Under the pieces are notes generated by a model. That model worked only from the letters and a program-made list of their open reading frames with translations, had not been told where the DNA came from and ran no database searches. The position numbers were made by a program, and so were the translations under genes. A DNA stretch of 64,000 nucleotides from Polytrichum commune (Eukaryota > Streptophyta > Polytrichopsida > Polytrichales > Polytrichaceae), in the NCBI GenBank assembly GCA_950295325.1, contig OX485805.1, positions 2,294,501 through 2,358,500 of the forward strand, in the 5' to 3' direction. Position 1 is the stretch's first letter; each line of letters starts with the position of its first letter. Of this stretch, positions 33,995 through 46,396 are shown piece after piece.

Positions 33995-35005
33995 TATATT
34001 TGAGTGGTATTTGGTTAGGTGTGCATCCAAGAATGGACACCAAAAGAGACATGTGTTCAAAAGAGATAAGACTATGTGCTCAAAATATGTCAACCATTCT
34101 AAGCTCTATAGTCAACATAATTGAGGCAACTTAGGATGAGTCCATGTATGCCACTCACGCATTATTGATTGGTTTTTTTTTTTTTCTACATGAGAACACT
34201 TTCAACCTACTATTATTGAGAATCTAGTGGGCGAGTGACCTACATGGAAACCCGCCCTTAGTGTCACCAATTCTAATCATTTTGCTAAATACTAATTGTA
34301 AACTGCATGTGTAGTGTCACCAACATTAAATGTAAACCTAACATTATTTTCACTCCTTGTAAAAATATGTGGGCATTATAGAATTACAATCTTTGCAATT
34401 ACTATCACTTACTAAGTGATTTTTCATCTTAATTACAATCATCTGTGACAATATTTCAATACAAAATGTTAGGATTCCAAACTTTAAAACAAACTAAAGT
34501 TTGATACCCTAACTTTAGTACCAAACTTTTGTTTCAGTTATTGGTATTTGGATGAATTAACACTAAGTGGGGATGATAATACTAGTTAACTTATATATAA
34601 ACAATGTCACTTGAAAATCACCACAATGACATAATGATATACCATATGGCATTAGATACAATATTTAATGTAGACTTCCATTCATCTGCTAAACACTTAA
34701 ATTAACAATGGTTGGTAGGCATATTCAAACACTACCCCATCATATGTCATCTATATTTGCCCTTATTCCTACTAGAGTTAGATAAGCGACCAACATACAT
34801 GGAAACTCACCATTATATGAACTTTTAATGAGCACAAGATACTTCACTTTGTTAATAAGTAAGATATTCTTATGAACTTCAAAACTTATGAGAAAAGTGG
34901 CCATGCCCTTGATTTTGAATTGCTAACCATTTCAAGCTAGTCATGTGATTCATATCCTCAGAGTAGCAGGGTAGTAAGAAAAAGTGACAAATTAAGACCC
35001 ACCTA
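33995..35005 (+). mobile_element. F4 MITE copy split by an F1 element
   Basis: The left part, 33995-34130, ends CATAATTGAGGCAAC. The right part resumes at 34816 with TATGAACTTTTAATGAGCAC and ends AAGACCCACCTACCTTA near 35005. Removing 34134-34812 and one TTA restores a continuous F4 sequence. Confidence 0.75.
34134..34812. mobile_element. F1 PIF/Harbinger-like element with TTA target duplication
   Basis: It starts GGATGAGTCCATGTATGCCA and ends CATACATGGAAACTCACCA. TTA flanks it at 34131-34133 and 34813-34815. An F8-type core (34258-34700) lies inside. A further inner right-hand terminus, ACATGGAAACCCGCCC + TTA (34258-34260), makes a possible 124-bp compact copy at 34134-34257. Confidence 0.8.
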
Positions 35006-35140
35006 CCTTAAGGTATATGTGCCTACACAACAATAATTTGGACACCATTATTTGAGTGGTATGTGGGTACGTGCGGATCTAATGACGGGCAACAAAAAGA
35101 CACCATGTGTGCCAAAGAGATTGGACTACGTGCTCTTAAT
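35006..35140 (+). repeat. F4 fragment abutting the preceding F4 copy
   Basis: TATTTGAGTGGTATGTGGGT and TGTGTGCCAAAGAGATTGGA match the first third of F4. It stops near 35140. Confidence 0.6.
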
Positions 35141-35919
35141 ATGTCAATTATTCTAAGTTCAGTAGTCAACATGGTCAACATATTAAGATACAAGAGTCTT
35201 AATTGGTTGCTTTGTTCGATTGGGAATTCCACTTGAAATCTTGAACTCTTCACTAGGTTTACAACGGTTAGAAAGTGTCTTGATGGATCCCATGTGGAAT
35301 GTCTATGCCAAGCTTTTGAGATTTTTGACAAACTCTCGGTCGAAAATCTAAAGTACCTTCATGAAGTAGCTTAGGGATGTTGAGAGTTCAAACTCTTGTT
35401 TTTTAAGATCCTAAGCTAGCCAATGGGCTTTCAAGCACACTTTGGCGTGTCATGGACTTCTTTGTTAAGTGCCCATCCCCCCCCCCCTTTTAATATCTCC
35501 CTTCCAACAAGGTTGGTTCAAAACACTTGCTCAAACTATTGAGGGCTTGAGGATAGGCCATCGAACCATCAATAGTCATAGTTTTTGGCAAAAGCTTATC
35601 AAAATAATTTACTAAACCTTTGAAAAATGCAAGTTCAAGCTCTAGACTTGAGCTTGAATATAAAGAGGGATTTATCTTTTCATAATTTTTGCCATTGTTA
35701 CATCAAAGCACTAAAAGTCTTATTTTGTGTGGCTTGCGTGATTAATCATCATAGACCTTGCAATCATCGTGTGGCAACCAAAGAAGGTGCCATGCTAAAC
35801 TTTATTTCACCAACCTGACAAGATGACCGACATAAAAAGGTTTGATCCCTTTGAGCACTCAACCTTGTCAAAGTGTTGGAAAAGGTTTGACTAGCTTTAC
35901 TAAAGGCAATTTGTAACAC
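35141..35919. other. intergenic, nothing recognised
   Basis: No gene is supported. It contains a C run at 35479-35490. Confidence 0.5.
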
Positions 35920-36300
35920 TTCTCCAACCCATAATGAAGTGATCTAAAAATAACCCTCTATAAATTTACCTTTTACTATATGTTGACTTCCAATTGAGAT
36001 TGTAAACCCTCCTTAATAAAAACATCTTCAATTTGTGTTGTTGGCCCCACAACTTTGTGATATCAAATCTGAGACAATTCAAACTCCACGAAGTAATTTA
36101 TGTCAAAATATTAGATACTTATCACGTTTCCAACCATATTGATGTGATCTAAAAATCACCCTTCAAAAAAAGAATATTAATGTTAACTTCAAAGGAGGCT
36201 TTCAAACCATGCTTAATAATACATCTTTGATTTGTCGTGTTATCCCCACAATTGTATATCAAGTCTAAGACGATTCAAACTTCATGGAATTAATCCACCT
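35920..36300 (+). repeat. tandem duplication, unit about 190 bp
   Basis: Two units share GTGATCTAAAAAT.ACCCT, TTGACTTC / TTAACTTC, CCTTAATAA and ATATCAA(A/G)TCT(G/A)AGAC(A/G)ATTCAAACT in order. Confidence 0.6.
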
Positions 36301-36816
36301 TAGTCATGTAAGTGAAGGTCTCCATATATTTCTTGAAGTCTATACTCACAAAGTATAAAACTTAGTGTTCATGCCCAAGTGCTCATTACACTACCATGAC
36401 TGCAAAATCGAGTCATCGTAGCCACACAAAAGAGCAACTCCTATCAGTCCCATTTACAACCCAATTACAAGGATTCTACAAATTCTATGTACAATATCTT
36501 TATACCATACAAGCAACACATTTACAACACATTTACAACACATTATGCAGTTGCTATCAACTGTTCCATTCTAATAATACCAATGACAGTGCTTCACCCG
36601 AGTTTATCAGGCTGAATCTGCTCTGCTAAGAGAATAACCGTGGGATAGATCCCAAATACTACCTAATAGATTCCTGACCCCACCCACCCTCTATACTCAG
36701 GTGGATAGTGTTATGTGGTTCCGACTCTTTACATGGTAGAGAACATTGCACACTTGTGGTCCTGCATAACAACCCTATTCTGTTGAGACTATTATGTAAG
36801 AATTAGATTTGTGGTT

Positions 36817-39800
36817 TCAGGGAAATGGGATGGAGGTGCAACAATGGTAATACCCATTTTCATCGTGCACAAAACGTTGTGACAAGTGAGCTTCTGATAC
36901 ACGATACTCCCCCCACTGGTAGGATTGGTATTTGGCCATTATCTCAGTTCCATCAAATGGAATCCTTTTTGGGAATCTTTTCCCCTTGCCCCTGCGCACC
37001 GGGAATTATCAGCACCAAGTTCCATATTTCTCATTAAGTTAACTTTTACTTAATTTCACCTTGCTTCCAATAGTGGATTTCCCTTAATAATGTCCCATAA
37101 GGATTTCAAGAAAGTGATATCTATAGAGGTCCCACGTCGCTGGAAAAATGACAATGTATAGTTTAACTCCAGCAAGTAAAAAATCTATCTTCTGTCCCTC
37201 CCTCCTGCCTTGTAATTTTCTCGTTCTCTCACTCTGTTTCTTCCAACCATATGAGGTAGACTGTGCCTAATTCAATTACTTTACTTATTAGGACACATGT
37301 AATGGAGTGGTATGTGGTTAGGTGTGGCTTCAAGACATGTGTTTGAAAGAGATTGGACTACTTGCTCAAAATATGATAACCATTCTAGGTACAATAATCA
37401 TCATAATTGAGGGGACCTATATGTTCGTTTAATGAGCACGAGCATCCTCACTTTGAAAATGAATAAGGTATTCATATGAGCTCCAAACATTATGAGGAAA
37501 GTGACTAAGGTCTCGATTTAGATTTCCTAACCATCTCGTACAAATCGTGTGTTTCATGTCCTAGGAGAGGTGGGGGCTAGTAGCTATTTTAAACCTATCT
37601 ACCTTACATTCCTTGGGTGTTCCCTTGCTCTGACATAAAGTGAAGGGAACACATCTTGGAGTGTTGATCTTGGAGTTTAGTGTATCTTCTCTACCTACCC
37701 TTCTTCCAACTACTGAGATTCGATTTGAGGGGTGTGCCCCAAATAAAATGATTCTTAGGTTATTCCATTTGCGCCAGCAGACTACACAGGCTACTCAAGA
37801 ATATTGTGTTATGAAAAACACATCTCAGAGTTAATATAGAGACTACGGTAATCACATATTGTATAGCATCTCTGAGGCTAAGTTAGTCCAAGGTAGAAAG
37901 AATTACACATACCCTGTGGATGCTCCACGTTGAGTCGTGTTCATCAAAGTTGCATGCAACTGCATGTAGTCCCACCATCAAAATCAGGGTTGGAAGGCAG
38001 AGTTCAACTCCAACCAAACAACTACGACATTAACAAATTACGGGGTTCTGACTGGCAGGGAATTCAAAAGTATCACCTTGACGGCGTGTTCCTTATCTTT
38101 GTCCATCACAAGGCCAGCTTCAGTGAAGGCTTCAGTAATAACCTCTGGTGACGTGTCAAGGTAGACAAATGGAGTGAACATAAACTTACCCCTAAACCCA
38201 AAACTCCTAAATCATTAAAGCACGCATCAACTGAACAAATAGTTTTTTCACTCCATAAAGTATGCAGTGAAATCCAAGACAACAAATGACAGATGTGAAT
38301 TCTATCTTTGAGTTACCCCTCCAACTGACAACATCAAGAGTATCAAATAACTCACAGCAAACAAGAAGGTCAAGCTGCATTAACATTGCCAATGTAAGTC
38401 TAACCTAACCCAACACCTGACCTAAAACCAACAGCTAAAGAATCTTGGAAAATAATTTAATACTGATTATGAAAATGTACACCATCTGAACATATGATAC
38501 ATGTTGGTTTTTGGTCGACTACAATTAAAACTTTGAATCTTTACAACTTTTGCATACAGTGTCCAAACGATGTGTTCTTTGATGCATTGGAATCCTCTTG
38601 ATCTTGTGAACAAGAAGATATAATAAAACTATCCTGAGCACTTATTCTCTTGGTGTTAGGTATACTTACCTCATGTGAAATCCTGCTCACACATGGCTAA
38701 ATGATTGACCCAATTTATCCATGCTGTATCACGTTATATCCAGCTTTACTGAGGTGGCAATAGATAGTTCCTTGTGTTCCTTTTAGAGTGTTGGAAAAAG
38801 ACAATATATAAACATGGATACGGGTTGCACTGAGGAGGCGCTCTTTTTGGTCATTAGCTTCAACATCTGCATAAAGTACGTGTGCTTTGGCAGGGTTTTC
38901 TTGCATGCAGTCCTGTTAGCCAAATTGCCTGCTTCCCATTAGTAATAAATACTTTGTTTAGTGATCATTAGTAATATACTTTGAAAGACTGAACTAGATG
39001 GCCTCACAGGCCCTGGAGTGGAACTAGTCCTTAAAACATTATGATATAAAAATGATCGTTATGATGTTCCAGTGAGTTCAATTGACCAAATAAGTAATCA
39101 TGTCATACAGTTTGAAGGTGATGTAAAAAAGAACTGTACCACTCCTGTGAGTTTGATTGACAGAGGAGAATTTCCCAAAGCCTCATGTACATGTGGCATT
39201 GTCCTCTGCAGTTACAAAAGAAAGGTGACAAAGAGCACCATTTTGTCAGCAGAAATGTATCTAAACTATTGTAGCAGTGACCTGGATTCGTCTATAGTTA
39301 ATCATAAAATAAACAATAGGCAAACTTGCAAAATCCTGGAGGCATGAGGATGAAACCTTGGACAATTCAACCTTTGATGTAAGAGCAACAAACTGAAAGC
39401 AATGTCGTGTTATCTTTGTCTGATTTTTAGGACAATGCTTGTTTTCAATTCAATTTTAAACTTGCGATGAAATTTCTCATTTGAGTCTTATGAACTGCTT
39501 TTATCCAACTAAATAGGTATTTTGTCACTCCACTGATGAACTAGCCGCACTCCTATAGTACCTACTAACAGGAGATTATCTACAGCAATTGAAAGAGTTT
39601 GGAGATTAAGGTGCACTGACAACAGAAAATTAAGGTTGGCTACAATCTAGTATCAAATAGTCAACAAATACATGGAGAAGGATAAGCCATACTTGCAGGC
39701 AATTTATGGCAGCATGCACACGATCCTCATTCCAAAGTCTCAGCATTAAAAGTGTCAAATGAAATGTGGTGGGCTTCACGAATATGGACTTGTCAATGCC

Positions 39801-42517
39801 TTTATCAGCTGTGCAAGAATCTACATCACAATTAGAAATAACCTCAAGAATCAAAATTTGTAATGGACAACCTTCAAGCATCCTCCATTTACATGATAGG
39901 AAGTCCATTGATTTGGCTATGATCATTGTAAGTAGGAAGAAGGCAAGGACAAAGTTTTTGAAGTGAAAATTGGACATGATTATGAAATTAATAAAATCGA
40001 TATTTTGATTGCATTTTCGGTATTTGTCTATTTATTACATAAATTAAAAATTTAAAAAAAATCTCATCACATTTCAATAATATAACTTTCAACTGCTCAC
40101 TGAGAATGTCACATATATCCCATGAAATTTAGATATATTGAAAGTGTATCAACAGATCCGCACTTAATATTTGAGGTAACCAAATGGTCCATAATTTGAA
40201 AACATGTCCAGTTTTACTATGATACAGTAAGTCTTACCAACACTTGAAGAACAGACAGATTCCAGAACACTCTCTCGAAATCCTGTGACAGATTCCAGGA
40301 GTGGAGGATGAAGTGCCAATGGAATAGAAATGAAGTGTGAGTACTGAAACCTTGGGCTTCTGATTGCCTGTCAAATCGCAGCACTTTTCTCAGTAGTGTT
40401 TTAAGACTTATAGTTGAAAGAGATATGCACAAACAATTTAAGTGATATTGGAAGTTTGAATACAAAGGGCCTCAAAAAGGTGGTATTACTCCATATACGT
40501 AAGTACTGCCAGTTAAGTGGTTAAGCCTGAGCTACAACATTCTATAGTAAAATTTATTATATCTCACAACATCCAACTGCAAGCTTTTGAGATATGGAGT
40601 CTGTCTGTATGTTAAAATATGTCAAATCAGCCTACATAATTGTCAAGTTACTACCATCCATTATTCATTGATTATGCTACACATGGATCACTCGTAGAGT
40701 TTTGAAATGCTCAGTGAATTAGACCCCACATATGAATATCCTCTATAAAGACAACAAAAGTCTTCTAACCCGCACCACCCAATCATTAGCCAAACCAATA
40801 GACTGGGATCATCTGCCTGAGTAAATTAGAAGTATTAGAGTTTGTCTCTACTTCTGTTGGCTTCAAATCTCAACAACTCACCTTATCCAGAACCTCCTGA
40901 ATCTGGGTCACCGCCATATTCAAAGACTCTTCAGAACTTGCTTCAACCACTGCACAATAATGTGAGTTTTTAGTCATTCCAGAACTGCAACCTATAGTAG
41001 AGTTATCTGTAAAGTCTCCAGATCAAACTCCAGGTGAGTTGGCTGAAATGTGAGTTTAAAAGCATCTACACAGAGTCACCCAAACTTTCTGAAGGCTTCA
41101 ATTAACATGCTAAAAGAGTGGGGCTGGGCTATTATAAAACTGACTTCCTAGATTGTCATACTAGGATCTGTTGGCCAAGCTAGCCTTGCATTGGCAAAGT
41201 TGGGATTTAGGGTTAAGGTTCCATGGGTCCTTCAAACCCTATTTTAGATCTAAAGTTGTCTCAAAAAAAATTTGAGTGAAAGAGGAGGCCCAAGGATTTC
41301 ACCCGACATTCAAAATTTAGGCTCCAACACAAGAAGCTCTAATGAGCCCTTAAAGGAAAAACATCAAAGACTTTGGTATAATTACATTGTCAAGATTTTC
41401 TCATAATGAATTTTGAATGTGAATCTTATCGTTCCAATGTGACTACTTGGGAATATCCTGGTTACAAATTACTGACTCCAGTTAAAAAAAAACTCACCGA
41501 CAGGTTTCTTTTGCTTTGACTCCTGAGCTGGTGGAATGCGCATCCTTGCACCTGTCTGTGTCTCAATTTTCTCCTTCATGATTCCCCTGCAGTATTCAAT
41601 TTAAATGAAAGACATCCTTGGTATACTTCCATTACAATGATACTTTAAATCCCTCAACCACACATTCTTCCCATGAGAAGAATCATTCCGATGATAATGC
41701 ACAAAATGTGCATTGTACTAATTTCACATGGAAAGCAACAGAGGGTTGAAAATAGTACCCTTTCCCAACAAGAAAACCGAGGAAAGAAGGATCCACCTAT
41801 ACATGAAACCTCAATATGAGTTTCACAAATATTATTTTGTTTTTTGATGAAGAAAAATACACATAATCAGTATTTTACTTCCTTGATGTATAAAACACTT
41901 CAGTTTTGTGTTTTGCCAGCCAAAAAAAGAAAACAAGAAACAAACAAGTGAGTATATGTTCTCAATCTTTGCATGGCAAAATGAGATGAAATCTTCCTGT
42001 AGGCACCCCTCAGAACTAGGTAAGTTGGGACCTATGAAAAGTTTTGAATGAATTGCTTCACCTGGACTGATTCTGAAAACGAAGCAATTTGCCCATGTTG
42101 ATCCTTGACACCTTTATGAACTGCATGATCTGCAATGAACTGACTGTTACCTACCTCACGGAAGTGGACATCCTCAAGTGGATATAAATTGGAAATCAAA
42201 TTACACCTTTCCTTTCATACGAATGTCAAGTATCAGTATGCACAAATTATTCAAAGTGATAATTAAAAGATCTACTTCCAGAAATGTCTTACAAAAATAG
42301 TACCTGAGGTTTGACCAGACTTGGTCACCTTCATAGCCTCCAGTTTTTGATAGGGAATAGTTATGTCAGCCATAGTTGTGCCACTAAAACCTCGACCATG
42401 AAATTTCCTCTTATTCTCCCTTACAATCGCCAAACAAGTTCTAGCTTTTTTAAGGTCTAGCTTTTCCTTCACAAAACCCTGTGGACTGGCAGACCACTGC
42501 AGCTTCTGATTCGATTC
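36817..42517 (-). CDS. ASCC1-like protein: KH domain plus 2H-phosphodiesterase (LigT/AKAP7-type) domain; 5' exon(s) unresolved
   Basis: Twelve in-phase exons: 42517-42304, 42129-42062, 41796-41759, 41586-41498, 40949-40882, 40343-40238, 39808-39693, 39205-39140, 38912-38822, 38144-38077, 37959-37913, 36991-36817 (TGA). They give 381 residues. The KH domain reads VDPSFLGFLVGK GGIMKEKIETQTGARMRIP...VVVEASSEESL. The phosphodiesterase domain reads YSHFISIPLA, KSIFVKPTTFHLTLLMLRLW (first HxT), AKAHVLYADV and LHATLMNTTQR (second HxT), ending HCCTSIPFP. Both HxT motifs are intact. In animals ASCC1 belongs to the ASCC alkylation-repair and ribosome-quality-control complex; the plant role is inferred. 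All introns are GT-AG. The first listed exon lacks an ATG, so at least one upstream exon (42.5-43.3 kb) is missing from the model. Confidence 0.88.
37255..37610 (+). mobile_element. F4 MITE copy in the ASCC1-like last intron
   Basis: It begins AGGTAGACTGTGCCTAATTC and ends in ...AAACCTATCTACCTTA, so both ends show the F4 terminus. Its orientation is opposite to the gene. Confidence 0.75.
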
Positions 42518-43340
42518 CTGATCACAGCAGAAACAATCAATTAATTGGCAGCTAGGAGACGAAAGTTTTATAAGACGACAAGAAAAACCAATAAATCTGC
42601 AAAGTGTAAATGTATACGAAGAGAAAAATTGTTAAAAATGCTGAATTCCACCTGCGCACATAGGACCCTTGTGATAAAACCTTGTATGTCAGGCCTCCCA
42701 TTTAAGGATCTTCCAATTCTGAAAGGAAAATATACACCACTGGTTGAGACAGATAATCATCTGTCAAATGGAGTCCAGGAGCATATATTGAAGGAAGATA
42801 CCTGTGGAGACCAACCCTGAAAATTACCGTACATAGAAGGTCTTGTTCGCAAAATTAACAACTCCCGACCAAAATTAATGTTAACTTAGTGGGGTCCTTC
42901 TATTGTCTTCCTAAGCGATCACATCCCTCTGTCAAAACCTCCATTTTCCCCTTTTTACTACTGAAGAAAATACTATCTGCAAGTTTGTGGAGCTCCTGCC
43001 CTTGTATTAAGGTTTTGATTGCGTATGTACAGCTTATATATTTTGGTTTGTAGGGGTGTTGGGACTCACTTTGCCACCAACCACAATCATAGAAAAAAGG
43101 AACGTAAAACTCAAACCAAAACCTAAAACTATTCAGATGCAGTAATTGAAGGCCAATGAAGGAGATAACACAAATTCTAACATACATGCGCATTTTGGCA
43201 GCCAGAAGCTTGCAGACAATAAGCCTTCCTGAATAAATCGACAAATACAGCTCCTCCAATTTACGACCCCATCCGTAAGATTCTCCACTGCATTGCCACA
43301 AGCTACAAAAAGAGCAGTTTAGGGGTTTGAATTGGCGGTA
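42518..43340 (-). other. unresolved 5' part of the ASCC1-like gene
   Basis: The 5' exon and promoter should lie here. A 15-nt in-phase candidate microexon (42816-42802, GWSPQ, between an AG acceptor and a GTATC donor) is possible but unsupported. A 133-codon frame at 43301-42900 has no ATG at its start and no recognisable domain. Confidence 0.3.
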
Positions 43341-43540
43341 AGTTCCTCCATACGAACTTTGGGGGTGTCAGATCCGGGCGGGGCAGCCTCCAGGAAAATT
43401 TCTGAACCCCGACCGAAAACTGCTGCCCGCCCCGCCCAACTTCGAGCGGGGCGGGCAGCAGTTTTCGGTCGGGTTCAGAAATTTTCCTGGAGGCTGCCCC
43501 CGCCCGGATCTGACACCCCCATAGTTCGTATGGAGGAACT
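43341..43540. mobile_element. 200-bp GC-rich near-perfect palindrome (foldback element)
   Basis: The left arm AGTTCCTCCATACGAACTTT...GGGTGTCAGATCCGGGCGGG is mirrored almost base for base on the right, ending TATGGAGGAACT. The centre is near 43440 (CCGCCCAACTTCGAGCGG). TA flanks both outer ends, which would fit Tc1/mariner-type insertion. It lies at the 5' side of the ASCC1-like gene. Confidence 0.93.
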
Positions 43541-43979
43541 TAATGTCCGCCGATTGAATTATAACCTTAATTATTAACAATCCAACCAAACATCAATAAC
43601 AAAAACAACAACAGCATCGTGATCCAAAAGTGGTCTCCCTACAATTTCCCAGATGACACCGCGTGATCTTTTTTAGGGAGTGAGGTTAAGGGTTTAGGGT
43701 TTAGAGTTCTGGGTCCTGAGTCCTTCCTGCATTCTTCGTCACCGAATAGTTTTACTTGCAACTTCTCCCTAGGTATTCCTAACTCAATCAAATCCCATCA
43801 TACAAAGTGGAACCGGGTGCACTTGTGGAATTCGTCGAACAGGTTTGGACTTCCAAACATGGATTCGCTCAGAATGCAGCGATTTCTACTTTGGAGTAAC
43901 CAGAATGATAAATCTACAGAAATCAAGTCTGTTGCTATATGTGGTAATTGGATGATTACGTTATGGATTTTACATTAAG
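43541..43979. other. intergenic between ASCC1-like and TrpRS genes
   Basis: Includes AGGGTTTAGGGTTTAGAG (43690-43707), a short plant-telomere-like motif common in promoters of translation-related genes. No gene is supported. Confidence 0.45.
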
Positions 43980-44840
43980 TGCAAATTAACCTTGCCCTCT
44001 TTAAGCTTGGAATCCACTTCCGATTGCTCAAGGTCCTGAAACCCACTGGCAAGTTTATAGCGAACATTGCGCACATTCCACAAAACACCTCCAGACATCC
44101 GACATCCTGAAATGTACTTCGAAAACAGCCGAAAGAATTGGAAGTTGGGTGAGGTGGTGTGTTGATAATAAGGCAGTAGGAATACACGCAAAGCAAGTTA
44201 TATGTGCAATCCTATCTTTGGAAATTCCTGTGACGTGTGCATAGAGTGGTTTCAAAGATGCAAGCTCCAATTCTTTTCTGATCGGTCAAGATGTCAAAAT
44301 TCACTGCCGATTTTACAGTACTTAAACATTGTGCGACTTCCCCAAAACCTCCGAGCCCCTATACGTCCATCCCAAACCCTGAAATGTACTTCAGAAAACA
44401 TCCGCTTCCCTTGAAGGTCCGAAAGGATTGGAAGTTGGTGAAGCGGGTATAATACGCTGAAGGAATTGAATAAACTCAAAATGCAAGAAATTTTTGCAGT
44501 GAAATGCTCAAGATGTGGAAATAATTCCTGTGATGAATAAAGGTAAAGAAGGGTTAACGCTGTTCTGGTAAGAATGTGATTTGTGCATAGAGTAGCTTCA
44601 AATAGGAAGCTCGGGATTCTTTCAAAAGTCCACTGCAAATTTTGTAGCAAGAATTGTGCGATTTCCGCGAAATCTCACAACCCCCATACATATCTAACCC
44701 TGAGGATGGAAACAGTCGCTTACCTTGAAGCTCCAAAAGAATTGGAAGATGGGCGAGGCGGCATAACAATAAGGCAGCAGGAATACAAGCAAAATGTAAG
44801 TTATCTTTGAAATGCTCAGGTCTTGGAATGAAAAAAAAAT
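43980..44840. repeat. three-unit tandem repeat upstream of TrpRS, unit about 280 bp
   Basis: Segments such as CCTGAAATGTACTTC.GAAAAC, GAAAG.ATTGGAAGTTGG and GTGCATAGAGT.G.TTCAAA recur around 44110/44390/44700 and 44235/44590. Overlapping minus frames in each unit give similar peptides (for example LPILS...KR), but these look like shadows of the repeat. Confidence 0.65.
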
Positions 44841-45154
44841 CTTGTGATGAGAAACCCTTGATTATATAAAATCCTCATCAAAATCGAAAGGTATCAATAT
44901 CTACAAGAAACTCAAATATATATTCCGGTTGCACGATATCAAAACACCCAATGTAAGATGAGAGGCCCAAGTCAGGCTCCAAAAGTGTTCAGGGGTTAAA
45001 GGTTGAGATGGTGAGGACGAAGTTCCCAACGAGTTCCCATGTTCCCATTGCGTTTCTGTGGGTTTTTGTAGGTTTTTGTGGATTTCTCCAAGGACTCACA
45101 AAGATTTGACTTGTTGTAACTATATGTGGCTTGCATTTTTGTTGAAGGATATCA

Positions 45155-46396
45155 ATGGCGAGAGCTTGTCTCACCGCCGCGCCCCCAACTCTACGGTCTG
45201 CCTTATTTGGGCCATCCCTCGAGGTTAGGTCAATTTGCAATGGTAGGTTTTGCCGCAATTTGAGTGGAACAATTGTTCGAGCTTTGAGTACTACAACCCC
45301 TTCTTCTACCGAGGAAACAGGAGCTGCAAAAATCCTCGCCACAACAACGAAGAGGCGAGTGGTCTCCGGAGTGCAACCCACGGGGACAATCCATTTGGGA
45401 AACTATCTCGGAGCCATCAAGTCATGGGTATCATTACAGGAGCAGTATGAAACATTTTTTCTTGTGGTGGATTTACATGCAATCACCATAGCACACAATG
45501 TTGAGGAGTTATCGAAAGCAACTCGAAATTCAGCTGCCATGTACATCGCATGTGGAATCGACCCGTCGAAGGCGTCAATCTTCGTGCAATCACATGTGCA
45601 GGCACATTCGGAGTTGACATGGTTGCTCAGCTGTACCACTCCAATTAGTTGGTTGAATAAAATGATTCAGTTCAAGGATAAGTCTCGCAAGGGTGGAGAG
45701 GAGATTGGAACTGGACTTTTGACTTACCCATTGCTCATGGCGAGTGATATTTTGTTGTATCAATCTGACTTGGTTCCAGTTGGGGAAGATCAACGACAAC
45801 ATCTGGAGTTGACTCGAGATGTGGCAGATAGGGTTAACCATATGTATGGTGGAAGGAAATGGAAGAAACTTGGGGGTAGGGGTGGAAGGATATTCAAAGT
45901 GCCGGAATCACTTGTTCCTACTGCGGGTGCGAGGGTTATGTCATTGACAGATGGGAAGGCGAAGATGTCGAAATCGGATCCTTCAGATTTATCAAGGATA
46001 AATCTGTTGGATACTCCGGACATGATTGCTAACAAGGTGAAGCGGTGTAAGACGGATTCTCTTCTAGGAATGGAACTTGGGAATGATGAGAGACCTGAAT
46101 GCAACAATTTGCTTACAATGTACCAATTGGTTAGTGGGAAAACACAAGATGAGGTTGTGGATGAGTGTGGGTCGATGAGTTGGGGGCAGTTTAAGCCTGT
46201 GCTTACAGATGCTTTGATTGCACATTTGGAGCCAATTCAAAAAACTTATAGTGAGGTGATTGCGGATCCGAAATACCTCGATGATATTTTAGCCCAGGGT
46301 GCTGCGAAGGCTAATCCTATTGCGGAGTCTACCCTTGCCGATGTGTATAGTGCCATGGGATTTGTTCCTCGCCGAAGGTCGCCTCTTATCATCTGA
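45155..46396 (+). CDS. tryptophanyl-tRNA synthetase, organellar, intronless, 413 aa
   Basis: This class I aminoacyl-tRNA synthetase charges tRNA-Trp with tryptophan. Residues 1 to about 65 are rich in Ala, Ser, Thr and Arg with few acids, and look like a chloroplast and/or mitochondrial transit peptide. The bacterial-type body then starts: RRVVSGVQPTGTIHLGNYLG (HIGH motif as HLGN), CTTPISWLNKMIQFKDK, LLTYPLLMASDILLYQSDLV, VGEDQRQHLELTRD, and AKMSKSDPSD (KMSKS loop). The C-terminus ends DVYSAMGFVPRRRSPLII. The length fits the bacterial enzyme (about 330 aa) plus a leader. The single uninterrupted exon contrasts with its many-intron neighbours. That could reflect a retrocopy or the native structure in this lineage; the frame is fully intact. 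Confidence 0.97.
   Translation: MARACLTAAPPTLRSALFGPSLEVRSICNGRFCRNLSGTIVRALSTTTPSSTEETGAAKILATTTKRRVVSGVQPTGTIHLGNYLGAIKSWVSLQEQYETFFLVVDLHAITIAHNVEELSKATRNSAAMYIACGIDPSKASIFVQSHVQAHSELTWLLSCTTPISWLNKMIQFKDKSRKGGEEIGTGLLTYPLLMASDILLYQSDLVPVGEDQRQHLELTRDVADRVNHMYGGRKWKKLGGRGGRIFKVPESLVPTAGARVMSLTDGKAKMSKSDPSDLSRINLLDTPDMIANKVKRCKTDSLLGMELGNDERPECNNLLTMYQLVSGKTQDEVVDECGSMSWGQFKPVLTDALIAHLEPIQKTYSEVIADPKYLDDILAQGAAKANPIAESTLADVYSAMGFVPRRRSPLII

Noticed and set aside
42900-43301. 133-codon minus ORF as the ASCC1-like N-terminus
   Set aside because: It starts at a non-ATG codon, has no similarity to the family and no in-phase donor that joins to the exon at 42517.
43690-43707. AGGGTTTAGGGTTT as an interstitial telomere block
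   Set aside because: Only two units; such telo-box motifs are common in plant promoters.
43990-44830. Several overlapping minus ORFs as a multi-exon gene upstream of TrpRS
   Set aside because: Their peptides are related because the DNA is a three-unit tandem repeat; no splice chain or domain could be built.
44989-45381. 130-codon ORF antisense to TrpRS
   Set aside because: It is a shadow of the transit-peptide and HIGH-motif coding region on the other strand.
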